From positions 7,812,065 to 7,876,064 of the forward strand of contig CM024171.1 of assembly GCA_013433145.1 (NCBI GenBank): a DNA stretch of 64,000 nucleotides, in the 5' to 3' direction. Of this stretch, positions 46,301 to 56,070 are shown in pieces. Numbering within the stretch: the first letter of the stretch is position 1; the number at the start of each line of letters is the position of its first letter. The notes beneath the pieces were generated by a model. That model worked only from the letters and a program-made list of their open reading frames with translations. It was not told the DNA's origin and did no database searches. This DNA is from Ascaris suum. Taxonomy: Eukaryota; Nematoda; Chromadorea; Rhabditida; Ascarididae. The translations under genes and the position numbers were made by a program.

Positions 46301-49300
46301 AAAGCGAATGACCAACATGTATAGCATTTGGTGTTGGTGATTCATTGCGTTCGTCGGATGTTACTGAATCCAGGCTCATCTGAGACGGAGACTGTGCTCG
46401 GGGAGGCATCGGCTGTGCTGCTGGAATATCGTCGTCGAGGAGGTAATCGTTGCCTTCTTTATATGGACGTGAGTCAGCGTGGAAAAGCTCCTCCATGAAG
46501 GGACTGCCCTCCTCGAGAGGGGGTTGCTGCTCGTCGAATGGGCGATACTCCACTATGGGAGTGGAGACATCGTCTTCCACTACTGGAAGACGGTCGATAC
46601 CCACTCGCGATTCCTCTAATACGAGACTGGTTGTGTTCACTGCAAAACAGACTTCTGATTTAGAAATTTTGATGTCTCTGAAACATATTTGGGCATTTTC
46701 CCTCGCCTACTAGTTATGCTTTCAGTTATGGACATCAATTTTGCGCTAACAGTAAAACTATGTCTTGAAAGGGTTCAAGGGACAGGGAGACTTTATGCAC
46801 AAAGAAAAATTAAGTGCGAAGCGAAGTTTGCGAGCTTCCAAAAGAAAGTGAGCGAAACGCAATAGGAACAGTGAAGAGAAGGAACGGGAACCCTTCACGT
46901 TCGGACAATCCAATCAGGAGTTATGCTCAAGACTTGTGGCTAAGCGTAAGCATAACCGCTTCTCCTTGTTCTTCTCCTCTTCTACCTCCCCTCCCTCTTT
47001 AGAAAGGATAATCTTGGATATACTCCCTTTCCTTACAACCCAATCGTTTGTGGAACTGCTCGAATAAAAAAAACATGCTCTACTCAATAACTGTTCTTGG
47101 GAGAAGATCTCTACTGTCTAAATTTAAAAACTGCTAAAAGTAGATAAATTTAAGAAAAAATGCACATTGGGAAAACGGTGGGTCGTCATCGACTTCGATT
47201 AATTCACTTGGGCATTCGATCTCTTCGAGCAGTTGGTATCGCATACTTCGATCTCCCTGCAATAAATACTCCTTGTTCATTCTATTAAACAGGACGGTGC
47301 TCACTTACTGAAGACATGCACCATCAATGGGACGATATTAATATCTTTTTTAAAGAAGTGACATAGCATCGGAGAAATCACAATCACGCAGACATAACAA
47401 CAGAAATACGCATGCAATAAAGAAGATAGAGAAAACATTTTCCCCTTCAAAAGGCATTCAAACGAATACAACGACGATTCTCAACGCAAAACACGGGTTA
47501 GACAACTACAAATATGGCAAAGACAGGAAAGTATAAAATATGAACAGCTGCAATGCTCAGTAAGATTGCTAAAAAGCCACCAGCAAGTGACCATTCTCAT
47601 GTTTGTAAAAGAAAATGACCACTCACATATCAACGAAAGGAAATGACCACTCTCGTATTAGCGAAACTACTGATTTTAATTACGTTAATAGACATTATCA
47701 GTAAAGGAACAAAAGCTCCTCTTAGAATAAAAACATAACAACAGCCTTGTTCAAATTAGATCAAAAATTATTTCCTTTCTACTGAGAGAAAATAAAAACT
47801 GAAGCGGATACAATTTATGGAATGCGAGTCAAAAGAGAAAAAATACAAATAGTTTTTCAATTGGGAGAGCCAATCGTGCTAACACTCCCCTTTGTCTGAA
47901 AAAATACGAAAAATTCCAATTTAATTTTATTACAACGGCTAGAGAACGCGAATGGCTTCTCCACACCTATTTTTGGGGCTGCCGACTTTCAAGATATGAG
48001 CCCGAGTTGGGGCGGCGTTTCTTTCTCTATTTTCTGAACATTTCTTCAAATCCATTCTCGATTTTTCAAAACTTCTCAACATCGCAGTTTCAAAACTTTA
48101 ACGGCAACAAGATATTTGTAGCGTTATAACACAATTCAGTAATCGACACATAAGCATTCAAACGATAATAAGAATTACAACACAAGAATAACATAAAGAT
48201 ATGGGTCACAAATATGATAATGATATATAATAAAATTGCTTTGCAGGATACCGAAAGTGTGCAATTATTGGTGTTTGCATGCAAAGACGCGCAAACACTA
48301 ACAAGTTAATGCACTTTGACACAGTATTGCATCGAATAAAACAACATCCGGAAGGCTGCCATTGTCGGAGAGATCGTTTGAGGATCTAGCAGACTAATTC
48401 ACCGGGAAAGAGCATGAATTAAGGACACGATCATGCATTAGTACCACCACCGCAAGCAATTTGAGTGCTGTTGGAGACAGACAGCTTACCGGGCCGGCGA
48501 TCGTGTAAGTCGCATTTGAGCTCACCATCTGATCAGTGTTCCAACTTGCGTTCATGATCTAAAAACAGTTATAATACGCAGTGAAGTGCTCCTCTGTGGG
48601 AGATATAAAAATGTGGAAAACAGCATAAAGAACGGAGAGGAGCAGAATGCGAGAGATAATAAGCGAGAAATGAAAGAGATAAATCGTCATCACCAACTCT
48701 TTATTGTCGAACTATAAAGAAAACCTATCAGAGATTCAATTCTCTGATTAATATGAGATAAATAAAATGAGGCAGAGAGTTACGACGATCATACAAGAAT
48801 GCAGATGCAAGGAAGAACGAACAGATTAAAAACACAAATATCGGCGGAGTCGATTAACAGTAATGGAGGGTTATAATTTCATGAACACCCATCAGATAGA
48901 AGAATCACGAAGACATCGATACTGTCTCTCGACAACAAATGACGGAATTTATTCCAAAAGCGAAAAACCCTTTAATGGAACGGGTTGAAAACGACATTTT
49001 GTTAACGATTTTGGCGGAGAGCTGAAACCGATGAGGACTTTTGGGTTGCTTCAGGTAATTACTAGAATGTAATACTTGAAATGTCATCAACTATTCTGTA
49101 GCAGAGCACTAGATCGAAAAGCGCTAACTGTTATTCCAGTGGCTCCAAATCAAACACCTGCAAACAAAATTTGCACTCATACACTTCCATCCCATCAAGG
49201 AATCCCTGCAATGCAACGTAAGTAAAATAATTCTGAATGTTTTCAAATAAGCTCATGACAGAAGGCAAATTCAGTGTGACCATAGAGGAATAGAGTAATC

Positions 49301-52300
49301 GAGAAATGGGTCGAAGCAATTTATGGGGGATTTGCATTAGCGCTTAGGTGCAAAAGATCAGCTACTGAAGCGATCCTAGTACACTGTTTGTGATCGCAAT
49401 CGGTTTCTTCGATGATTTGTTGGTCCTCCGTGAAAATCTCAACGAGCTTCCCACCAACAAGTAAAAAAATTTTTAGTGAGTGACAAAAGTCACCTATGTA
49501 AGGGTAGACCACATTCTAAATGAAGAGGAATCTATGTTAGATGATACTTCCCTTGTGCAACATCTAACTGTCAATTTCTAATTTCTCAATTATGCACTAA
49601 TGTAATCGAAATATTTTTTGGAACATTAAAGTCAAACGTGTGATCCATAAATCACTCACAGATCTTCCAATTATTAGCGATTCGTTGAAAAATACTAAAA
49701 TCGAATAACCTCTGGGACAACCCATCACAGATATCACTAATATATATCACTAACAACAAAACACCAAAACACTCCCTTGAGAGACGCCGACAATTGCACT
49801 GCATGCCCTCCTACTTCGACTCGTAAGGTCCTTCCAGTAAAAGGATCCTTCAATCGATTTCACCCGGTAACCCCATAGGCTTCTAGTTTTTGGAGCAGCT
49901 TTAACGACAGACGAGGTCAAATGCTTTTCCACCATCGACATAAACCACTTCAGCCTGAATTCCCATTAACGGAGCACGTTGAGAGACAGTAAATCGGCTA
50001 GGTAAAAACCCAAATTGAGCAGCGTTGATCAAATTTCGTGTGAGCAAATGACCGAGAAGAGACTCTCTGATGACGGTTACTAGTGCTTTACGGACTGCAG
50101 CTCCCTTGACACCGGCTAGCGGGGCGGTAACTGATTAGTGACGTTGCCTGCTGTTTCTTGAGAATTGAGAGGACGACCGTAGTTTTCAAACTGGGGAGAG
50201 GGAGGCAAAATCATAGGCTTGCTCAAAATAATACTCAGAGAATGGCAAATGGTGCTGCAGATGATAAAGATGAGGCATGATAATATCACACAGAAGAAAT
50301 CTTATCATCGATTGTCATCCGTTTATCAGTTCTTTTACCAAGAAATTTATCACTATCATCAGTTGCTCTCTCGAATGAACCAGGGCTCACATCTTTAGCA
50401 CCTAAATGATCCAGATTCAGCACCCTATAGGGAACTGAGGCCTGCCTTACCGTTCGACTTGAAAACAAAAATTTGCATGTAACAAAATCATCCGTGATGA
50501 TACCAACCTGATCAGTTTTAAAAGCACTTACACTACAATGATTATTTTGTTTCTCATTCATACGCCTATAAAATCGCATAACGTAATGTGTAATTCCTGG
50601 TTTTTTGCATATTTAATGCGGGAGATTCGGAAATAATCTTTTCAGTACCTGCTAAAAAAATCCCACCTGTTGGTACTAGACTGCCTTATGTATAGGAGAA
50701 TGTTTCTGCGCATCCAAACGTCATAAATAACGAGGCAGTTCGCGGCATCATGGACAACTTTGACGTGTAGTTGCATAATTTTCAAATATAGCACTAATAT
50801 GATGCAGAAATCTATCGTATATCGCGTTTAATCGTTGTGCAATCAGCCCGATAATCACTGCTGAGCAAAAAGCGATAATGCGAACTGCTTGCAGCCATTT
50901 GCATTAATTGGGATCGTGCAGGAAACTGATGGATGTATGAAACGATACGAAATCTACGCAAAGTAGAACTGGTACCTTTCTGCAGATGACACCTTCCTGA
51001 ATTTGGCAACCCGGAGACACTCTGCCGGAAATACTTCAAGTAATTGGCATGGCTACAGGACTAGGTCAAGCGAGGGCGGCAAATTGAAACCATCTGCGAC
51101 TACTGAAGGCTGTGACTAAGCGTTATCCTTCATTGACTTTGAAACAAGCATGTAGATTTCGTTAGAATACAAAAGCATTTTATAAACGGCAGTTTAATGA
51201 GCACTAAGTGGCAAACTGCATAATAATAATGCTTGGCAACTCACAAACTGACGGGAAAGACTTTGTTTGCAAAGTAAGAATGGGGATCGAAGATACAACC
51301 AAAATAGCTACAACAAGCTTCTTTGATCCTATGAAAATCCCCTGAAAACAGAATATGCCGACCTGAACGAAAGGAAGGAATCATCCTCGTGGGGTCCGAA
51401 CTATGTCTCTGTTATAATAACAATGTCATATTTATCTAACTCCAGAAGCGTCTACGAATCATCCAGTTTGGCCAAAACGCTCCAGTGTTTAAGGAGCAGC
51501 AGCTTGCAAACGCTCTTACGTCACCGCTTCTCAAGCCCGCAGTTGTTGGGACGTGACCATGTGAGAAATCCTCGTCAACCAAAGGGCGACCAACTCCACA
51601 GGTTTGATGGGATCCATTCAGTGCTGCATTCCCGTTTGATCATGACTTTTCTGGTCATTGTTTGTAAATTACACAGTCAATTTTCGGATCAATACTGCGC
51701 TTTTTGCACAACTTTTCAAGAAGAAGATGCTTGCGACGAGACGAAGTTATGAAGAGATTTACGTCGCTTAAAGTTTCTCTGCAGTCTCACCCGCCGTTCA
51801 CAGTATGGCTAACATCCTGAGCATTACATTCGACGAATATTCAACAACTTGACGCTGATATCCACCCGCAAGAAGCATTCAGTATGAAAGCATATGGACC
51901 GAATCGAGGTGATTTAAAAGTAATAATTTCCGTGAAAACAAAACGTAGTATAGATGTCGATCGGAAGTCAGCGTTAAAAAGATGACGAAGTCAAACTGAA
52001 ATAGCGAGAAATAAACAAGACGATAACAGAATATGAAAAAAAAAAGAGAGAGAAGGAAGTTTTGATAAATGAACAAAGTTGGACAATAATGCAACAATGA
52101 AACGTTAAAAAAAAACGGCTACAAGAACAGTGCTTGTTCGACTTTTGTCCTCAATTTAGCACGCAAAGAACGTGTTAAAGATGCATTGCATAAACTCGAT
52201 CACACTGTGCTGACCTTTATTTATAGCGCTGTGATAGTGTACAGCTGTGTGTTGTCGCAAGCGACATAAATAAAAGTCCGCACACTGTGCAACTAGCATA

Positions 52301-54383
52301 GCGCAAAAGCTAATTTTTGCACATGTGGAAGTGAAAAGGAAGTAGCCGAAATAATAATATTCATAAAAACTGACAGATATTATGAGATAAGTGTGTAATG
52401 GTCAACTCATCCGGAGTCGTTAATAATCCATCAATTTCACACATCATGTGCGTCGCTCTGTTCTCATCTCCGAAAAATCCATACCCGGCCAATTTTTCTT
52501 CACCACTTCAACTGCATCCCATCACCGTTGCGTTCATCACCTTCAGTGCTTTAGGTAACTGCACTGTTTTGTGCAGAAATGTCAGTATATCCCTTTCTCC
52601 TCACAAATACCTCCAAAACGCCTTTTTGCTTCAAAAGAAAATTGCAGGCAAAGAACATTAGAATGAGGCTACTTTTCCGTAAATGAATGTATATGCTTAT
52701 TTGTGTGAGCAGCCATTCCAACTTGCAGGCGATCAAATTAAGGCGATGAAATCTGATAGTGCGAAAGACACATTCCATAAAACATAAAATTTCGACCAAG
52801 ACTTTCATCGTTAAAAGAATGAAAACAGATGAAACGAATCGCTATTACTTTCACTGAAATGAAATCCGTTGTTAAATGTGGAATCAAAGCCACGAAAGAA
52901 AGAAGACTTTAGTGACAGTGTGAATGATGACTTCTTGAGAGAAACAACTCGAAATGACGACGTTACGTATCGAAACCGACACAGCAATCCGATAACTTGC
53001 AAGTCATTTCTCACCAAGCAACAATCAATGCCTCACACTGTCATATTAGCTCAAATAATAATTCCGCTGTACTTCAGCAAAAGGAAATACACACCTTTCT
53101 CTCTTCACCGAACCTTTTCCTTTCTATCATAAAATACGAAAAACGAATTCCTTTCAAACATCTAAAACGTAAACAACCTGCGAAAATTTGTGAACTCCTC
53201 TCCTTTCTTCAAATGAACAGAATTTTAAGACAAGTATGGCACAGAGCTTCACTCGAAAAACACAGTGCAGTGGCTGACGAATTATCAGCCGTATACCGTC
53301 ACATTCTACCCATTCTATGAACCAACCGACGATCAGACTACACTGATGGAATAGATTTAACAAGTATCACCGAGTGAGATCATGTAGATAAAAGTGTTGA
53401 GAGAAATGATAAGCCTAATGATATAACACGAAAAATGAGAGATCGAAATTATGCATTATGGAAAATGAAAGGTCGAAAGTAAGACAATTAAAACAAATTC
53501 TCTGGGCGAAGCAATGGTTTACTGTTCTCTCTTGCGTTGCCAATTTCCCTACCCCCCTCTTGAAATGACGTCAACCGCGGCACGGTACGAAGTTTTAGAG
53601 GAAGGAACGGAGGATAAATATTGACTTATGAGGACATAAACAACGGAGTCACAGAATTCGAGATCCTCGCTGAGGTTTACATAAGAAAAAATCATGTAAA
53701 AATACGAAGAACAAAAAGTGGAAGATATTGGGAAATCCACAAAGGAAGAAATGAAGTGAAAGCAAGCGGCAACTGCTTCCCGATATACGGAATGCTAAGC
53801 TAGTGAAGGTCGCCCCCAAGCTGTTGCGAAAACAAGGAAGCGATCACAGCTCAGAGTATCATCAAGGAAAAAACAACCAGTTCTCTGACCTCACCAAATA
53901 ACATGTGGCCAATTATTTCCGGCCAGCTACTTCAAAAAACCTATCCCAATTACTAACACTAAATTCTTAGTAAAGGGGCCATGTGTCCAGGAAAAATTTA
54001 AAAAAATATGGAATGTAAATCAAAGTTCACTTGAAGTCCATCAAAACTTACCAGCTTACAAACAGTGTCTTAAAGCTGCTAATATGATAATAAGTTCAAA
54101 GAAGAGAGTGGAAGCGTGGAGCAACAGCGTGATGGAAGTTTCCCTACGCGGAGGGCAAAACACCGAGGTTCGAATCCCTGCTGCTTGCACATTTCGCTTG
54201 TATTTCTCTCTCCGTTCATGACGGCGCAAAAAAGAATTCTATAAAATGAGCACTTACGATGGAGCTATCGAAAAAAGAAGAGCCCACGGAACTGATCGAA
54301 GCCATACTCACGTCCATAGATGGTGCCGCGGACGGATACGATGGCAGTGAGCCGATCGCCGGCATCGCCGATCGAATCAACTT
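22287..54383 (-). CDS. Gene 1: coiled-coil microtubule-associated (MTUS/ATIP-like) protein, multi-exon
   Basis: This is a gene-level span; exons are listed separately. Sixteen exons from 54383 to a TAG at 22287 join in phase throughout and total 2,088 nt (695 codons plus stop). Parts in order: Ser/Pro-rich start, one acidic LLEE cassette, about 270 residues of basic Lys/Pro/Ser/Thr-rich disordered sequence, then about 240 residues of heptad-rich coiled coil. The last third recalls the C-terminal coiled coil of the MTUS1/MTUS2 family (LEMKS-x-EM-x-EL, later RYRIEEME). Those proteins bind microtubules and EB1. The true 5' end is not found; the first listed exon has no start codon at its edge. 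Confidence 0.68.
22406..22579 (-). CDS. Gene 1 last long coiled-coil exon
   Basis: The acceptor CGTTTGCAG at 22580 supplies the single base needed by the previous phase-2 exon. The frame reads [20 protein letters not shown], then [17 protein letters not shown]. At its end the sequence CTGTGAGT offers both a strong donor (GTGAGT at 22405) and an immediate TGA if unspliced; both give nearly the same C-terminus. Confidence 0.78.
23575..23771 (-). CDS. Gene 1 coiled-coil exon, MTUS-like
   Basis: Acceptor GCTACTTACAG and donor GTAAGT bound 197 nt. It opens [20 protein letters not shown], then [20 protein letters not shown]. The LEMKS-x-EM motif followed by a proline break and a second coiled coil ([16 protein letters not shown]) parallels the MTUS1/2 C-terminus. 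Phase 0 in, 2 out. Confidence 0.82.
24810..25046 (-). CDS. Gene 1 main coiled-coil exon
   Basis: Acceptor CTATAAATACACAG and donor GTAAGT bound 237 nt in phase 0. It starts [20 protein letters not shown] and runs 79 residues of Glu/Lys/Gln/Leu heptads. An alternative upstream acceptor would run into a stop out of frame. It is the longest coiled-coil segment in the window. Confidence 0.82.
26935..26990 (-). CDS. Gene 1 coiled-coil exon
   Basis: Acceptor TCATTTTTACAG and donor GTATGT bound 56 nt. It reads [18 protein letters not shown], phase 1 in and 0 out. Clear coiled-coil composition. Confidence 0.72.
29158..29241 (-). CDS. Gene 1 coiled-coil exon
   Basis: Acceptor TTGAAATTCAG opens [20 protein letters not shown] in phase 1, then HSRHLEN, with a GTTCGC donor giving phase 1. 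The heptad character and the phase fit the exons on both sides. Another frame on the same strand is longer (to 28983) but lacks this fit. Confidence 0.55.
29514..29530. repeat. C17 homopolymer
   Basis: A run of 17 C following CCATT and ending before TCACGTGA. It lies in a gene 1 intron. Confidence 0.95.
31781..31819 (-). CDS. Gene 1 short helical exon
   Basis: A strong acceptor (TTGTTCTTTACAG) opens [12 protein letters not shown] in phase 1. Donor GTGGAT gives 39 nt in phase; the nearby better-looking GTACGT would break phase unless another exon exists. It begins the heptad-rich region. Confidence 0.45.
32610..32702 (-). CDS. Gene 1 Pro/Thr-rich exon
   Basis: Acceptor TTTATTATAG and donor GTATGT bound 93 nt in phase 1. 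It reads [20 protein letters not shown], then [10 protein letters not shown]. Ser/Thr-Pro sites are plausible phosphorylation sites for proline-directed kinases (inferred). Disordered. Confidence 0.65.
33474..33587 (-). CDS. Gene 1 Ser/Thr/Pro-rich candidate exon
   Basis: Acceptor ATACGTTTTGCAG opens [20 protein letters not shown] in phase 1; 37 codons later a GTTCGT donor gives phase 1 out. A second frame is also long and open, so the choice depends on phase and on the disordered style of neighbours. Confidence 0.45.
34216..34401 (-). CDS. Gene 1 polyproline exon
   Basis: Acceptor ACAATTTTCAG opens [20 protein letters not shown], followed by [20 protein letters not shown]. Two donors six bases apart (GTAAGG at 34215, GTAAAC at 34221) both keep phase 1, so a two-residue splice variant is possible. 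The polyproline run could bind SH3, WW or EVH1 partners (inferred). Confidence 0.72.
35528..35919 (+). CDS. Candidate nested gene: small secreted protein, two exons
   Basis: Exon 1 (35528-35578) encodes [17 protein letters not shown], a textbook signal peptide, ending at GTAAAA. Exon 2 starts after TATTTCTTTAG at 35710 in the same phase and reads [20 protein letters not shown] and onward for 69 codons to TAG at 35919. Two N-glycosylation sequons (NGS, NTT) fit a secreted protein. It lies inside a gene 1 intron on the opposite strand. The minus strand is also open over exon 2, which lowers certainty. Family not recognised. Confidence 0.48.
35979..36141 (+). CDS. Candidate plus-strand Lys/Glu-rich exon
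   Basis: After a weak acceptor (CTTTTTTGAAG) the frame reads [20 protein letters not shown], then a helical [16 protein letters not shown] segment to a TGA. It lies between the two previous candidates, but phase does not connect it cleanly. It could be 3' untranslated sequence of the 35.5-kb gene. Confidence 0.25.
36559..36800 (+). CDS. Candidate exon of a nested plus-strand gene
   Basis: After TTTTCATCGCTTCCAG at 36558, a frame opens [20 protein letters not shown] and runs 79 codons to a TAA at 36798. The text is protein-like, with two cysteines ([13 protein letters not shown]). GTAAGG at 36797 could be a donor instead of the stop. It may be the 3' part of the gene that starts at 35528, but entry phase 1 is not matched by any good donor there. 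No family recognised. Confidence 0.42.
37547..37560. repeat. G14 homopolymer in a G-rich tract
   Basis: Fourteen G followed by TGGGAGGAAAGGGTGGGGG, giving several G-runs on one strand that could form a G-quadruplex. Confidence 0.95.
37889..39724 (-). other. Cluster of hydrophobic minus-strand frames
   Basis: Several open frames here are rich in transmembrane-like segments: [20 protein letters not shown] at 38110, [13 protein letters not shown] near 38310 and [20 protein letters not shown] near 39460. They lie in different frames without convincing junctions. A decayed multi-pass receptor gene is one reading; AT-rich chance ORFs are the other. Confidence 0.2.
39029..39223 (+). other. Protein-like plus-strand frame
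   Basis: The frame [20 protein letters not shown], then [20 protein letters not shown], ends at a stop at 39221-39223. The charged tail and even composition look coding, but splice partners are lacking and no family is recognised. Confidence 0.25.
40546..40683 (+). other. Protein-like plus-strand frame ending at a donor-like site
   Basis: The frame [20 protein letters not shown], then [14 protein letters not shown], ends at AAG before GTAATC (40684). No good acceptor was found upstream. It might belong with the 41.5-kb candidate. Confidence 0.2.
41278..41496 (+). other. Coding-like open frame upstream of the 41.5-kb candidate
   Basis: Unusually GC-rich for this intron, with an open frame [20 protein letters not shown], then [20 protein letters not shown]. 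The reverse strand is open over the same bases. No clear donor links it to 41512. I cannot decide the strand. Confidence 0.2.
41512..41680 (+). CDS. Candidate tiny two-exon gene or gene 3' end
   Basis: Exon 1 (41512-41564) starts [17 protein letters not shown] and ends AG before GTAAGT. A 49-bp intron with a fine tract (TTTTTTCATATTCTGCAG) follows. Exon 2 (41614-41680) continues [20 protein letters not shown] to a TGA. Both splice sites are consensus, and the intron has classic nematode size. The product is only 39 residues, so this may be the end of a larger gene including the coding-like frame at 41278-41496. Confidence 0.42.
43852..43870. repeat. C19 homopolymer
   Basis: A run of 19 C in the 11-kb gene 1 intron. 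It can form G-quadruplex on the minus strand. Confidence 0.95.
45281..45482 (-). CDS. Gene 1 Pro/Lys-rich exon
   Basis: A strong acceptor (TTAATTTCAG) opens [20 protein letters not shown]; a helical [17 protein letters not shown] segment follows. The donor GTTGGT at 45280 is unusual but gives phase 1, as needed by the exon at 34401. A 10.9-kb intron follows and hosts plus-strand candidate genes. Confidence 0.66.
45691..45861 (-). CDS. Gene 1 basic exon
   Basis: Acceptor GACTTTTATAG and donor GTAATT bound 171 nt in phase 0. It begins [20 protein letters not shown] and ends in a charged helix-like [14 protein letters not shown]. Strongly basic, suited to contact with the acidic microtubule surface (inferred). 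Confidence 0.7.
46365..46639 (-). CDS. Gene 1 cassette copy C, 275-nt acidic exon
   Basis: Acceptor TCTGTTTTGCAG and donor GTAACA bound 275 nt, phases 1 in and 0 out, identical to copy A. The frame opens [20 protein letters not shown], is rich in Asp/Glu/Pro/Ser, and ends near [11 protein letters not shown]. The frame stays open past the donor for 24 codons, so an unspliced reading would end at 46290. Confidence 0.72.
47166..47256 (-). CDS. Gene 1 cassette copy C, 91-nt LLEE exon
   Basis: Acceptor TATTTATTGCAG begins [20 protein letters not shown], followed by an acidic [10 protein letters not shown]. The donor (GTGCAT) is weak by itself but gives exactly the 91 nt of the gene 2 copy at 8101-8191 and the right phase, so homology fixes it. 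About 18 of 30 residues equal copy A. Confidence 0.72.
48490..48558 (-). CDS. Gene 1 exon
   Basis: Acceptor CTGTTTTTAG and donor GTAAGC bound 69 nt, phase 0 both ends. It starts [20 protein letters not shown] and ends AGP. Polar, no domain recognised. It sits immediately upstream of the LLEE cassette. Confidence 0.62.
49131..49205 (-). CDS. Candidate zinc-knuckle exon
   Basis: Acceptor CGTTGCATTGCAG opens [20 protein letters not shown] and stops at 49131. YECKFC-x3-F is how a C2H2 zinc finger begins, but no histidine pair follows. In phase 0 it could also be spliced at GTGTTT into gene 1, whose flanking exons are phase 0. Either a zinc-finger fragment or an optional gene 1 exon. Confidence 0.3.
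   Translation of the reverse strand, partial: GFLDGMEVYECKFCLQVFDLEPLE
49321..49446 (-). CDS. Candidate exon upstream of the zinc-knuckle exon
   Basis: After a weak acceptor (GGTGGGAAG) the frame reads [20 protein letters not shown], then [20 protein letters not shown] to a stop at 49321. A GTAGCT donor after TRIAS would join it in phase to 49205. Protein-like, but no domain recognised. Confidence 0.25.
   Translation of the reverse strand, partial: LVEIFTEDQQIIEETDCDHKQCTRIASVADLLHLSANANPP
49660..51515 (-). mobile_element. Degenerate CR1/jockey-type non-LTR retrotransposon (LINE) relic
   Basis: Two conserved blocks lie in the right order on the minus strand. Near 51510-51340 is the start of the apurinic endonuclease: [15 protein letters not shown] with a stop in place of the usual W, then SAYSVFRG. 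Near 50090-49910 is reverse transcriptase: [20 protein letters not shown], then [11 protein letters not shown]. After that come GVSQGSVL and, one frameshift later, [11 protein letters not shown]. The catalytic FADD box is not recognisable. Multiple stops and frameshifts mark it as dead. It lies in a gene 1 intron in the same orientation. Confidence 0.82.
54118..54196 (+). other. tRNA-like sequence with an internal B-box, probably a SINE fragment
   Basis: GAGGTTCGAATCCCTGCTG matches the T-arm/B-box consensus of tRNA genes. The acceptor ends do not pair and the T-stem has a mismatch, so this is not a working tRNA. It lies 116 bp downstream, on the plus map, of the gene 1 exon at 54.3 kb. Confidence 0.4.
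54312..54383 (-). CDS. Gene 1 exon, Ser/Pro-rich
   Basis: Acceptor TTTTGTTTTGCAG and donor GTGAGT bound 72 nt. In phase 0 it reads [21 protein letters not shown] second frame is open, but its exit would run into a stop in the next exon, so phase 0 is chosen. It is the most 5' secure exon. Confidence 0.6.
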
Positions 54384-55956
54384 CTGCAAAACAAAAATCG
54401 ATTCGCGTTAAATGCCCGAAAGTAGATTCTCAGTTGCTTTGCGGTTTTGTGGAAAGGCACACCAGATGAGAAATCAAGACGACGCATTTGCATTCGCGCT
54501 CACTATGCCAGCTACTCTGAAAACCAACAAAAATCAAATATGCATAACAATATATCTATTCGCGCTTTAATTGATTCAACTTCACTTCCCTACAGAAAAA
54601 TTGTGAAATAGAACGTGCTCCTTCCTTCTTAATAATGTTTCAACTAATCAACAGATTCATTTTAAAAATCGGCGAATGACTCAAAAATAATACGAGGAAA
54701 TCCATTTGCATTTTGCACGAAAGTATCCGCTAGGACGTCTTCCACTCCCTTCCCTTTTCCACCTGCCCCCTTTCTCTCCCATTTCAATTTCAATTTAAGG
54801 GCAAAAAAAGGAAAACAGGTTAGGCATGAGGTAAGCACACCGACGAACAGCTGTTAAGTGCACAAGAATTGTTTTCACACAACAATCACGACTCAAAGAT
54901 CAAAATCACAGTGTTGTAGTTTCTTTCAAACCCGTGAGTGCATTCACTTCACGCACTCATCAACTCGTTTTTGTTTGTGAACTGCAAAAGTAGAAAAATC
55001 TTCCAGCAAAAAATATTCCACTAAACATTCGGGGAAGAACTTTGTTTTTTTCCGTCCCTGCTCACCACACTTAAGAAGTCTCTTCGCAGTGCACACTTAT
55101 CTATCAATACGACGTCTATCATTCAAATATTTGAGCTGCATCAAGTTTTTCAAAAACCTCGGCTACAAGCGCGGTTCTGGCCGAGGTTTTTTCACGACAA
55201 CAAGATAAAGAAGCCGCAATTCTGATGCATCCTTACTCTGCATCTCTTGAATGTAACGGTTAATAGTGCCTACGATATTTTATGTATGTACAGAGCGAAA
55301 AAAACTTTTTGCCTAGTTGTTGATTTATTTAATATCCAAGTTTTTTTCCATATTTCGAACCTTTTCACGGCGCTTTGGTCTGCTTCCCCCCGTCAGCACT
55401 GACGTTACGCTGTTATTTTAGTGTTATATTGGTATATCCGTTGGACCAATTAATATTCAGCATAAGAGAATTGCAGAAATTTAATATCGAATCATAGATC
55501 AAACAATCAAACATGCAGCCTATCATGCTCGTCCTCGCCTTTCCCCTCGTTTTCCTCAATTTAAGCTCATTTATAGCGATCTTAGTCAAAGTGCTCAGTA
55601 CTGGACCGATTGTGCTCTCATCTGAAAGGTTACCTTCGTAAAGAGCAAATAAATATAAACAGCTTCTGAGGTGTATCACGCAGAAATAATCAACTGTAAC
55701 CTTTGTGGCGCTAAACATCAATCGATCTTTCGAATATTGTGAACGATTAATATTCCTACGGCGATTTTTTCTGTTTATTGATGAACGAATCGAATCGAGA
55801 TTTTTGTTATTGAAACAGTGAGGCAATCATGATAAAGTTTGAACTTCATAAATTATGAACGCATCCTCTAAGCTAATGGAAGCAACAGAGGCAAAAAAGA
55901 ATTCGCACTCCAGCAATTTTCATTTCCCTCTATTATTGTTTCGTGCAACTTCCAAG

Positions 55957-56070
55957 GCAGGAAGAAGGGAAGGATGAATGGAGGAAAACGGGCAAGAGGA
56001 GGAAAGGAGAAGGGGAGGAGAAGGGAAAGCGGAGGAAAGGAGGAAGAAACGAGAAGAAAAGGGAGAAATG
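55957..56070 (+). repeat. Purine-only tract, about 110 bp
   Basis: Nearly all G/A on the plus strand, with repeated GGAGGAAAGGAGAAGGGG-type units. Long mirror-like polypurine tracts can form triplex DNA. Confidence 0.85.

Noticed and set aside
54118..54196. A functional tRNA gene.
   Set aside because: B-box present, but acceptor stem ends do not pair and no valid anticodon arm can be drawn.
55413..55826. A 137-codon minus-strand frame.
   Set aside because: AT-rich, no splice donor, no domain; a plausible chance frame.
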